Positions 57,642 to 64,000 of a stretch of 64,000 nucleotides of DNA are shown in pieces. Under the pieces are notes generated by a model, which saw only the letters and a program-made list of their open reading frames with translations, searched no databases and had not been told where the DNA came from. The DNA lies in assembly GCF_028330525.1 (NCBI RefSeq), contig NZ_JAQMSD010000316.1, positions 1 through 64,000 on the forward strand, read 5' to 3'. This DNA comes from Spirulina sp. CS-785/01 (lineage in GTDB: Bacteria > Cyanobacteriota > Cyanobacteriia > Cyanobacteriales > Spirulinaceae). Positions within the stretch are counted from its first letter, which is position 1. The number at the start of each line of letters is the position of its first letter. Made by a program: the position numbers and the translations under genes.

Positions 57642-58469
57642 ATGCTCAAACAACTCGACCTTTGTAGCGGAGTCGGCGCAGGATTCCCCTTGGCCGGCCT
57701 ACTCACAGGAGGATTTGAACTTATCGAACTCTGTGAAGGGGATAAGTGGTGCAGAAACATCCTGAAAAGGCGATATCCGGGCATCCCAATCACAAAAGAT
57801 ATTAAAGGAACGAACCAAGCCGGACTCAGTTATTGGGAATGCGACGGAGAACACCATCAAGCCGATATCATCACCGCGAGTCCCCCCTGCCAACCGTTCA
57901 GTATCCAAGGGAAACGGCTTGGAGCAGCAGACGAACGAGATTGTCTCCCTGCCGTCCTCTGTGCCATTCGGGCCATCCGTCCCAAATACTTCTGTATCGA
58001 AAACGTACCCGGACTCCTATCTTGCCCTTTTCAACCGGGATTACCCAAAGGAAGTTATTGGCAAATTCTTACAAGCGCGATCGCAGAACTGGATTACCGA
58101 CTTACAACGCTTAAACTTGGAAGTGGACATTTTGCCGCCCCCTTCCGTCGAGAACGGCTATTGTTGGTTGGACTCTCCCACCGCGTTAAGCCACCGCCGG
58201 GGACGGCCTCCTGGTCAGAACAAGCTCGAACACAAATTGAAGCAATACGGAATACTCAAGCAAGGCGAGGTCTTAAACCCGGATTTCCTGAGCGATTCCT
58301 TCAATCTCCCGAAGAACTACCTCGATTCCTCGGATTGCCGAACGGCAGCACAACTGTTAGACGACAACGCGAGGCAATTGGAAATCTTCTCGACCCACGA
58401 GTGGCCGCCCTCGCTCTCCAACGAGTCCTTTATCTCGAAACTGTCACCGGGGGACAAAATCCAAATTAG
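57642..58469 (+). CDS. DNA cytosine-5 methyltransferase
   Basis: A 275-residue C5 methyltransferase. Motif I DLCSGVGAGFPLAG, motif IV TASPPCQPFS with the catalytic Cys, motif VI ENVPG, motif VIII RRERLLLVG, motif X REAIGNLLDPRVAALALQRV. The target-recognition region between VIII and X is short. No restriction enzyme gene is adjacent. It is an orphan methyltransferase, possibly regulatory or protecting the element from host restriction. ATG 57642 has AGGA upstream; an in-frame GTG/ATT-type start at 57585 is less likely. The 3' two-thirds overlap another reading frame. Confidence 0.9.
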   Translation: MLKQLDLCSGVGAGFPLAGLLTGGFELIELCEGDKWCRNILKRRYPGIPITKDIKGTNQAGLSYWECDGEHHQADIITASPPCQPFSIQGKRLGAADERDCLPAVLCAIRAIRPKYFCIENVPGLLSCPFQPGLPKGSYWQILTSAIAELDYRLTTLKLGSGHFAAPFRRERLLLVGLSHRVKPPPGTASWSEQARTQIEAIRNTQARRGLKPGFPERFLQSPEELPRFLGLPNGSTTVRRQREAIGNLLDPRVAALALQRVLYLETVTGGQNPN

Positions 58470-58965
58470 CGATCGCCATCCCTCTAAACGCATGGCCGGC
58501 CAAATTGTTGAATTTGCAGGTATCGAGGGCGGGTACGTCCGCATTAAAGAGGGGGGCTTATTCAGTCCCGAAATGGTGCAAAGTGTCGAACTTTCTCCCC
58601 CTACGGACACTAATAAATCTCTTACAAAACCCCACGGGAGGAGTCGAGGGAGAGGCCGTCCGAAGGGAAGTCGGAATAAACAGGCCCCATCGGGGAGTTT
58701 GACTCCGATTGTAGAGCGTCGTCAGGGAAAAAATTATCCTCTGGTGGCCGGGAAGCGTGTGCCGAAAGATTTAGCCTTTGATTATCCAGAGCAGTTTTTT
58801 TGGCTATATCAATGGACGGTATGGCATGAAGGGAAGTGGAAGTGGATGACAAAATCCAAACGAGTGAAATACTCGCGGGTTCATTCCGTCAAATATTTAA
58901 TTGGTCAGAAATGGCCTGTGTCGGAGATTCTCCACTTTATTCAAACCGGGGCAATGCCGACATGA
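57919..58965 (+). CDS. Overlapping reading frame with methyltransferase-associated domain
   Basis: An open frame of 348 codons in a different phase, overlapping the methyltransferase gene by about 550 nt and extending 500 nt beyond. It contains CWLDSPTALSHRRGRPPGQN then KLEHKLKQYGILKQGEVLNP, a pattern I recall from a cyanobacterial domain near DNA methyltransferases, then SPGDKIQISDRHPSKRMAGQ, an AT-hook-like GRGRPKGSRNK, and a C-terminal tail FWLYQWTVWHEGKWKWMTK. The 3' part is certainly a gene; the true start is unclear (TTG 57919 is only the longest option). If the shared frame is real it is overprinted. Confidence 0.6.
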   Translation: MEQQTNEIVSLPSSVPFGPSVPNTSVSKTYPDSYLALFNRDYPKEVIGKFLQARSQNWITDLQRLNLEVDILPPPSVENGYCWLDSPTALSHRRGRPPGQNKLEHKLKQYGILKQGEVLNPDFLSDSFNLPKNYLDSSDCRTAAQLLDDNARQLEIFSTHEWPPSLSNESFISKLSPGDKIQISDRHPSKRMAGQIVEFAGIEGGYVRIKEGGLFSPEMVQSVELSPPTDTNKSLTKPHGRSRGRGRPKGSRNKQAPSGSLTPIVERRQGKNYPLVAGKRVPKDLAFDYPEQFFWLYQWTVWHEGKWKWMTKSKRVKYSRVHSVKYLIGQKWPVSEILHFIQTGAMPT

Positions 58966-58971
58966 ACGACT

Positions 58972-59210
58972 TGTATCAGCAAAAGGTTCAAGAATATCCT
59001 AGATAGAATAATTTTAAGCGTTTAGCGTGTATCAGCAAAAGGTTATGGATTTTGGCTCAAAATGACTCGGATAGAAAGTTGTTTTTAGTAATTATGTATT
59101 ATTCAAGATTAGTTTTTGAGTCATTTTCAGAAGTGTATCAGTGAAAGGTTAATGAAATTCTAAGATAGAATAATTTTAAGCGTTTAGCGTGTGTCAGGAA
59201 AAGGTCTATG
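58972..59210 (+). repeat. Iteron-like TGTATCAGCAAAAGGTT repeats
   Basis: Four copies: 58972-58988, 59028-59044, 59134-59150 (TGTATCAGTGAAAGGTT) and 59190-59206 (TGTGTCAGGAAAAGGTC). A longer direct repeat of about 47 bp (AGATAGAATAATTTTAAGCG through ATG) occurs at 59001-59047 and 59163-59210; the second one contains the start codon of the next gene. They could be iterons or a duplicated leader. Confidence 0.75.
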
Positions 59211-60350
59211 AGTTGGCTGCAATTTGGAGTCGATGAGAGCGATCTACTGATTCCAGTGGAGGAAGTGCGTCGGGGGAAGACCGATCTGAAATGTCCTTAT
59301 TGTGGTGGTTTACTGACTGCTAAAAAAGGGAAAATCATGGCGTGGCACTTTGCTCATTCTGAGGAAACGTGCCGTCAGATGGGGGAGCGTGACCTCCCAA
59401 CGCTACCTTATTACCATCGCTTTGATCTGCATCTATCAGGCGAGGCTTATAAAAATTTACTCACTTTGTGGGAAAAACACAGGAGGGGTGGATTTGGGCA
59501 ACCCACATACTCTGCCGAATTGGAGGCGAAAGGGTGTATTAAAGAGAACCCTTATATTGGCATTCATGGGGCATGGCAGATCGATAAACTTGGGAAGTTG
59601 GCTATTGGCGGATTATCTTTGATGTTGTTCTGTCAGATTCAAGAACCCAAGATGCGCGATCGCCTCATTGAACTGGAAAATGAAGTAATTGAGGCTAAAC
59701 GTAAGGCACTTCGACAAGGCTCAGTGACCACTGCAACCTTAGCTGATGCGTTAACCGACCTGCGATTATACCGCGCACAGTACAAGCGAACCCTAGAGCA
59801 AACCCTTTACTTATTGGAAGTTAAAGCAGACGGGCAAACCTTTCATAAAATCGGTGTGACAGAGCGAGAAGTAAGCGATCGCATCCCTGAAATTCGCACT
59901 GAACTGGCCAAACATTTCACCCATATCGAGATTAAACCCCTGATTACTAAACCGCACCGGGGGAATGTCGAATTTTATTTCAAATGGCGATATCGACGCG
60001 ATCGCAAGGAAATCGGCAACCTCACTGAATATTTTGACTTTGGGAATAGTTTAAGAAACGTCAAAAGCGACCTAAACCGCATGAAATCACGGGAATTGGG
60101 CAAGATTGAACAGGGGATATTATTTGATGATTTTGCTAAAGTGAAGCGATCTCTTTTGACCAGAGCAGGGATGAAAGATGGTAAACGAGCCGGACGGGAA
60201 AAAGAGAAACCCTATCAAACTTTAATCAAGCATCCAGAAGTCGTGAAAGCGTTGGAGCAGGGGTTATCTTTGCGAAAGACTGCTGAGGCAACGGGGATGG
60301 CCGTCAATACTGTGCGTCGGGTCAAAGCCGCAATGGAGTTTAAAATATGA
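59208..60350 (+). CDS. CoiA-like zinc-finger protein with GIY-YIG-like and HTH parts
   Basis: A 380-residue protein. Residues about 10-50 form a CoiA-like zinc finger (LKCPYCGGLLTAKKGKIMAW, HFAHSEETC: C-x2-C and H-x2-H/C). Residues about 190-290 resemble a GIY-YIG/T5orf172-type nuclease (LYLLEVKADGQTFHKIGVTE, REVSDRIPEIRTELAK). Residues about 330-380 are an HTH of recombinases (SLRKTAEATGMAVNTVRRVK). It may bind and cut DNA during transfer or repair (inference). The next gene overlaps its stop by 4 nt. Upstream it has a 47-bp duplicated leader. Confidence 0.75.
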   Translation: MSWLQFGVDESDLLIPVEEVRRGKTDLKCPYCGGLLTAKKGKIMAWHFAHSEETCRQMGERDLPTLPYYHRFDLHLSGEAYKNLLTLWEKHRRGGFGQPTYSAELEAKGCIKENPYIGIHGAWQIDKLGKLAIGGLSLMLFCQIQEPKMRDRLIELENEVIEAKRKALRQGSVTTATLADALTDLRLYRAQYKRTLEQTLYLLEVKADGQTFHKIGVTEREVSDRIPEIRTELAKHFTHIEIKPLITKPHRGNVEFYFKWRYRRDRKEIGNLTEYFDFGNSLRNVKSDLNRMKSRELGKIEQGILFDDFAKVKRSLLTRAGMKDGKRAGREKEKPYQTLIKHPEVVKALEQGLSLRKTAEATGMAVNTVRRVKAAMEFKI

Positions 60351-61219
60351 CTCTCAAAGAATATCAATATTGGGGGAATCAAGGTGAACCTCCAGAAAAT
60401 TTTAAAACAACTCGTCAAACTCAAGAATTAGGGTTTAAGCCCATTGCTCCTGTCGGTTTTATTGAATGCCGCAAATACACGATAAAATTATATGACATCA
60501 ACAATGACCAAAGTGTAAGACCCAAGCGTAAAGCAACACCCGCGCAATTAGCCGCCCTAAAAAAAGGCAGAAAAAAACAGCAACTTAAAGCAGAGTACAG
60601 AGAGTGGCTAGAATTTTATGATCCTCATAATCAGATACAGGCAAGAATTGAAACGGGACAATGGGCTAGAAAGGTAATGAAAAATAAATCTAAATATCTT
60701 ATACTTGATACAGAAACAACGGGTCTTAGGGGGGCTGAAATTGTAGAGATTGGTATAATTGATTTACAAGGTAACGAAATTTTTCAATCTTTTGTTAAAC
60801 CGATGGGAAAAATATCGGAAGAGGCGACCGCAATACACGGCATTACAGAAGAAATGCTCAGAGACGCGCCCTCATTTCCTGAGATTTATTCTCAGCTTAT
60901 AAACTGCTTTAAAGAAAAAAGCGTTTTAATTTATAACTGGAATTTTGATATCTCGGCACTCGACTATTGCTGCGAAATCAATGACTTAAAGAGATTTGAG
61001 GTTAAGGGAGATTGCCTAATGGAGAGATATGCAGAATGGTATGGAGAGTGGAGCAATTACTATGAATCTTACAAATGGCAGCCTCTTAATGGAGGACATC
61101 GTGCAATCGCAGATTGTCAAGCCGCATTGGGGTGCTTGGAAAAGATGACGCAATCGAGCCTTACATACTTAGATTATGTGCCAGACCAATTTAAGGAGTT
61201 ATTGAAAGTGAAAGGTTAA
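60347..61219 (+). CDS. DnaQ-like 3'-5' exonuclease
   Basis: A 290-residue DEDDh-type exonuclease. The N-terminal ~100 residues are basic and unassigned. The exonuclease domain follows: ILDTETTGLRGAEIVEIGII (Exo I, D and E), HGITEEMLRDAPSFPE, YNWNFDISALDY (Exo II), GGHRAIADCQAALG (Exo III, H-x4-D). The ATG overlaps the stop of the CoiA-like gene by 4 nt, so it is translationally coupled and in one operon. It probably processes DNA during element maintenance. Confidence 0.88.
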   Translation: MTLKEYQYWGNQGEPPENFKTTRQTQELGFKPIAPVGFIECRKYTIKLYDINNDQSVRPKRKATPAQLAALKKGRKKQQLKAEYREWLEFYDPHNQIQARIETGQWARKVMKNKSKYLILDTETTGLRGAEIVEIGIIDLQGNEIFQSFVKPMGKISEEATAIHGITEEMLRDAPSFPEIYSQLINCFKEKSVLIYNWNFDISALDYCCEINDLKRFEVKGDCLMERYAEWYGEWSNYYESYKWQPLNGGHRAIADCQAALGCLEKMTQSSLTYLDYVPDQFKELLKVKG

Positions 61220-61319
61220 TCGACTTCTCCAACAATTCAGACAAACCAAGTTGAACCCCTCTGCGTTGACGAATCCGAGTGTCAGCCCAAGACAGGTTAC
61301 AATCCAAGTGTAGAAGGTT

Positions 61320-61366
61320 GTAAGGGAAAAATTCCCCTTGCCCGTTATAAATCTTTTTTCCCTTAC
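61320..61366. repeat. Inverted GTAAGGGAAAA site pair upstream of the recombinase
   Basis: GTAAGGGAAAAATT (61320-61333) and, inverted, CTTTTTTCCCTTAC (61353-61366) face each other 19 bp apart. The same core recurs at 35567 (minus), and with ATATT instead of AAATT at 32013 (minus), 48857, 49011 and 62344. Candidate recombinase-binding site. Confidence 0.6.
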
Positions 61367-61417
61367 AAACCGGAAAGAGAGTAAATTACTTGTTAGAACT
61401 TTACTTCTGATAAGTAA

Positions 61418-62347
61418 ATGCTTGTCCTGACCCGTTCGCTACAACTGCAAGCTCCTCTCCCTCTCTCCCGCCATCCGGCCCGGGTCTACTTGCGATCGCT
61501 GGCTCTGGGGTCGCGTCCCACGATGGAGCAGAGTTTAAATAGGATCGCTTCTTTGTTAGGGTATGATTTGGATACTTTAGATTGGGCAGCCCTCACGTAT
61601 CAACACACCGCGGCCATCCAAGCGGCTTTATTAGAACAGTACGCCCCGGCGACGGCCAATAAGATGATTTGTGCGTTGCGTCGGGTTTTATCTGAGGCTT
61701 ACAAATTAGAACTGATGAGTGCAGACCAGTACGAAACGGCCATTGCCCTCCCTCCCATTAAAGACCGCCGTAAGTTGAGAGGCCGCGCCCTCAGTCTTGC
61801 TGAAATTGCTGCATTAATGAAGGCTTGCGACACCGACCCCGCCCCCCAAGGTCTTCGAGATGCGGCGTTGGTGGCCATCCTTCGGGGGACCGGACTCCGA
61901 CGGGCGGAGGTGGTGAAACTGATGCTCAAAGATTTACAGTTTGACACCGGAGCATTAGAGATCAACCAAGGGAAAGGAGGAAAAGATAGGATGGTGTATT
62001 TGCCAGAAAGCGCGATCGCCTATGTACGAGACTGGTTAAAGTTGAGAGGGAATTCCCCCGGTGCATTATTGTGTCCCGTGAGGAAAGGAGGCCGGATTCA
62101 CATTAAACACCTTACGCCCCAAGCGGTGTTGTGGATATTGCAGCAGAGAGCGCGGCAGGCCGGAGTCGAATCTTTTTCTCCCCACGATTTTCGACGGACG
62201 TTTTGTTCGGATTTATTGGATGCCGGGGTTGATATTGTCACCGTGCAGAAGTTAGCGGGTCACTCCAGTCCCTCGACGACGGCTAAGTATGACCGGAGGG
62301 GAGAGGAAGTGAAACGTCAGGCCGTGCAACGATTAGAGTTATCGTAA
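61418..62347 (+). CDS. Tyrosine recombinase/integrase (XerC/D-like)
   Basis: A 309-residue tyrosine recombinase. The N-terminal SAM-like DNA-binding domain (about 10-105) is followed by the catalytic domain with the full R-K-H-R-H-Y set: R in GTGLRRAEVV (about 158), K in GKGGKDRMVYL, H-x2-R in HDFRRTF (about 256-259), H in GHSSPST, nucleophile Y291. ATG 61418. Its stop codon (62345-62347) lies inside the 14-bp site GTAAGGGAAATATT, as expected for an attachment site beside its integrase gene (inference). The gene end overlaps that of the opposing glycosyltransferase by 9 nt. Confidence 0.93.
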   Translation: MLVLTRSLQLQAPLPLSRHPARVYLRSLALGSRPTMEQSLNRIASLLGYDLDTLDWAALTYQHTAAIQAALLEQYAPATANKMICALRRVLSEAYKLELMSADQYETAIALPPIKDRRKLRGRALSLAEIAALMKACDTDPAPQGLRDAALVAILRGTGLRRAEVVKLMLKDLQFDTGALEINQGKGGKDRMVYLPESAIAYVRDWLKLRGNSPGALLCPVRKGGRIHIKHLTPQAVLWILQQRARQAGVESFSPHDFRRTFCSDLLDAGVDIVTVQKLAGHSSPSTTAKYDRRGEEVKRQAVQRLELS

Positions 62348-64000
62348 GGGAAATATTAGAGCCATAGACATTGGGGTGATAGAAAGATGAGTCAACAAGG
62401 ACGGAGTTATCGACAAAACCGAGACCAAAACAAAAAACAAAGACGTAACTATCCCCCAAAACTTCCTCAAAATTAAGCGCATTCCCCCGTCATTTCGCAT
62501 TTTTCGGAACTTTTGCCCGATTAACTGAATCAACTCCATCCCCGTAATATCCATATTGGCATCTGCTAAATTCCGAGATGGATTATCCCAAAGCCAAGAT
62601 GCTCCATTTTGATTGAGGAGATGATAAATTTCTGCGCCATACTTTTGATATAAGTGGGGATGGAGTTGCTCAATCTGTTCGTATAAATACAAAAGTTGTT
62701 CCCGATTACTCTGTTGTAATCGAGAATCGGAACGAATACGATAAAAATAATGGAATTCCGGAATCACTACCCCAACCCAACCTTTTTCGCAGAGATGAAT
62801 CCAACCTTCATAATCTTCTAAATTTTCAGCGAGACTAGGGTTCATTCCTCCTATGGCAAGATAAGCGGTTTTCCGCACAACAGTACAAACCCCCAAGGTA
62901 TTGTGGCCAAGTAAGTAAGGGAATTCAGGATTCCATGCAATCCAAACTTTTTGGGATTCCCCAAATTCCTTTAGCCATGAGGCCACAAAACCTACGTTAT
63001 CATATTGCTGGAGAATAGAAATGGCCTGAGAATAAAAGGTGGGAGAAACGCAATCATCCGCATCAAGAAAAGCCAAATATTCACCACTGGCCACTTTAGC
63101 TAAATGATTGCGGGCCGTAGCTACCCCATGATGTGGGGTGTGAATAATTTTCAGGTTTGGGTACTGCTTTTCGACTTGGGTTAGGGTGGTTAGACTGTGG
63201 GAGTCATTACTCCCATCATTCAGAATTAACACTTCTAGGTCTGGATAGTCCACAGCATAAACTGAATCCAAGGTTTCCTGAAGATATTGACCGTGGTTAT
63301 AAAAGGGGATGCAAACCGAAATCCGATTAGAGTGGTGAAGGATTTGGGTTTGAGTTTTGGGTTGAATTGGGTTTTGAGGTTGACTTGGAGGTTTTAGTTG
63401 AGTTGGAGTGAGATTTTCGGTTGGGGGTTGAATTGGGTGTTGAGATTGGGGATAGGGAATGTGCCCAGTCGGAGGATAATTGAGGGAGGGAAAAACAGTG
63501 CGGGTTTGCTGCTGGGATTGAGTAATGATTCTGTGGAGGTGGGAGAGGCGTTGAGTTAGGATGGTATCGTGGTTGGTTTGTGCTTGTATTCTTTGACGAG
63601 CGATCGCGCCCCTTTGTTGTACTTCTTCTACTGTCATGGATAACAGTTGCAGTAGTTTCGCTGCAAAATCCCCCGGTATCTCCCAATCAAAAATCAGTCC
63701 TGCGTCTCCTGTCTCCTCGTCAAGCATCTCCCCATGACCCACATTTGCACTGGCCAGAATCGCTTTTCCCAGTAACATGGATTCTAGACAAGTATTGGGA
63801 AAATTCTCCCAGAGAGAGGGTAAAACGACTCCCCAGGCTTGAGCAATTCGCTGGTACAGTTGGTTTTTAGGCAGGGAGGGAGATAGGATTAAGCGACCGG
63901 CTTGTATCTCCTTGTGATACCGTTGTTTTAAATAATCCCCCACAGAACATCCTTGGAGATGATACCAAGTGTCATTGCCGATTAGGGTGAGTTGGAAGTC
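62339..64000 (-). CDS. GT4-GT2 glycosyltransferase, truncated by the window end
   Basis: The frame stays open to the window edge, so the N-terminus is missing (553 codons visible). The first visible part is a GT4 C-lobe (LTLIGNDTWYHL, ENFPNTCLESMLLGKAILA); then a proline/glutamine-rich linker, then GT2 (ISVCIPFYNHGQYLQETLDS, LILNDGSNDSHSL, YLAFLDADDCVSPTFYSQAI). The last ~40 codons (hydrophobic, LFFVLVSVLSI) look unlike a normal glycosyltransferase end and the last seven codons read through the recombinase site. It is probably a gene cut by integration, with a replaced C-terminus (inference). Confidence 0.85.
   Translation of the reverse strand, partial: DFQLTLIGNDTWYHLQGCSVGDYLKQRYHKEIQAGRLILSPSLPKNQLYQRIAQAWGVVLPSLWENFPNTCLESMLLGKAILASANVGHGEMLDEETGDAGLIFDWEIPGDFAAKLLQLLSMTVEEVQQRGAIARQRIQAQTNHDTILTQRLSHLHRIITQSQQQTRTVFPSLNYPPTGHIPYPQSQHPIQPPTENLTPTQLKPPSQPQNPIQPKTQTQILHHSNRISVCIPFYNHGQYLQETLDSVYAVDYPDLEVLILNDGSNDSHSLTTLTQVEKQYPNLKIIHTPHHGVATARNHLAKVASGEYLAFLDADDCVSPTFYSQAISILQQYDNVGFVASWLKEFGESQKVWIAWNPEFPYLLGHNTLGVCTVVRKTAYLAIGGMNPSLAENLEDYEGWIHLCEKGWVGVVIPEFHYFYRIRSDSRLQQSNREQLLYLYEQIEQLHPHLYQKYGAEIYHLLNQNGASWLWDNPSRNLADANMDITGMELIQLIGQKFRKMRNDGGMRLILRKFWGIVTSLFFVLVSVLSITPSLLTHLSITPMSMALIFPLR
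62344..62357 (+). other. Candidate attachment/recombination site
   Basis: GTAAGGGAAATATT covers the integrase stop codon and the last codons of the opposing glycosyltransferase. It is identical to 48857-48870, 49011-49024 and (minus) 32013-32026. Confidence 0.5.

Noticed and set aside
1-64000. tRNA and rRNA genes
   Set aside because: I saw no tRNA-like cloverleaf with a TTC-A/G arm and no rRNA sequence while reading; a tRNA scan could still find a cryptic one.

Overview
The window is cyanobacterial DNA, probably from a filamentous species; I do not assert a genus. It is dense in the HIP1 octamer GCGATCGC. It also carries families typical of these genomes: Uma2, XisH/XisI, VapBC pairs, TPR-linked sulfotransferases, and a CyRepA-type plasmid replication protein.

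Region 1 (1-30.4 kb) is a surface-glycan and secondary-metabolite region with many broken genes. It holds a Wzt-like exporter ATPase, three sulfotransferases with TPR N-termini, and several glycosyltransferases. One of these is a 1,400-residue multi-domain enzyme and another is fused to a methyltransferase-like domain. There is a fatty acyl-AMP ligase/carrier/thioesterase protein and a giant fusion of dioxygenase, UbiA prenyltransferase, terpene-cyclase-like toroid, dioxygenase and TPR. Between them lie toxin-antitoxin and XisHI loci in varied states of decay: an amber codon, a precise 23-bp repeat insertion, a TnpB element inside xisH, a truncated VapC, plus two MITEs.

Region 2 (30.4-62.35 kb) looks like an integrated plasmid or a plasmid backbone. 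It has ParA with a ribbon-helix-helix partner and TGATATCA sites, a CyRepA1-like primase/helicase, a nuclease, a pseudopilin, an HU-like protein, a cytosine methyltransferase, a CoiA/GIY-YIG-like protein, a DnaQ-like exonuclease and a tyrosine recombinase whose stop codon lies in a recurring 14-bp site.

The most interesting signal is in region 2. Fifteen genes on both strands share a bipartite leader just before the start codon: RGCTATCGCY, then about 10 nt containing AGAG, then TGATGTTTTTTGGAG, then ATG. A further copy has no gene. Many of these genes also end in their own intrinsic terminator, so the region is built from single-gene leader-ORF-terminator cassettes. The same element encodes an 869-residue protein with a DxDGD signature and flanking motifs of single-subunit double-psi beta-barrel RNA polymerases (QDE-1/YonO type). 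I propose, as an inference only, that this polymerase reads the leader as its promoter. The regulon includes a conflict-type nucleotide module (NADAR-macro fusion, DUF4326, SLOG) and many small proteins of unknown function.

Region 3 (62.34-64 kb) is a glycosyltransferase that runs off the window. Its last codons lie inside the recombinase 3' end and its recombination-like site, which suggests an integration junction.
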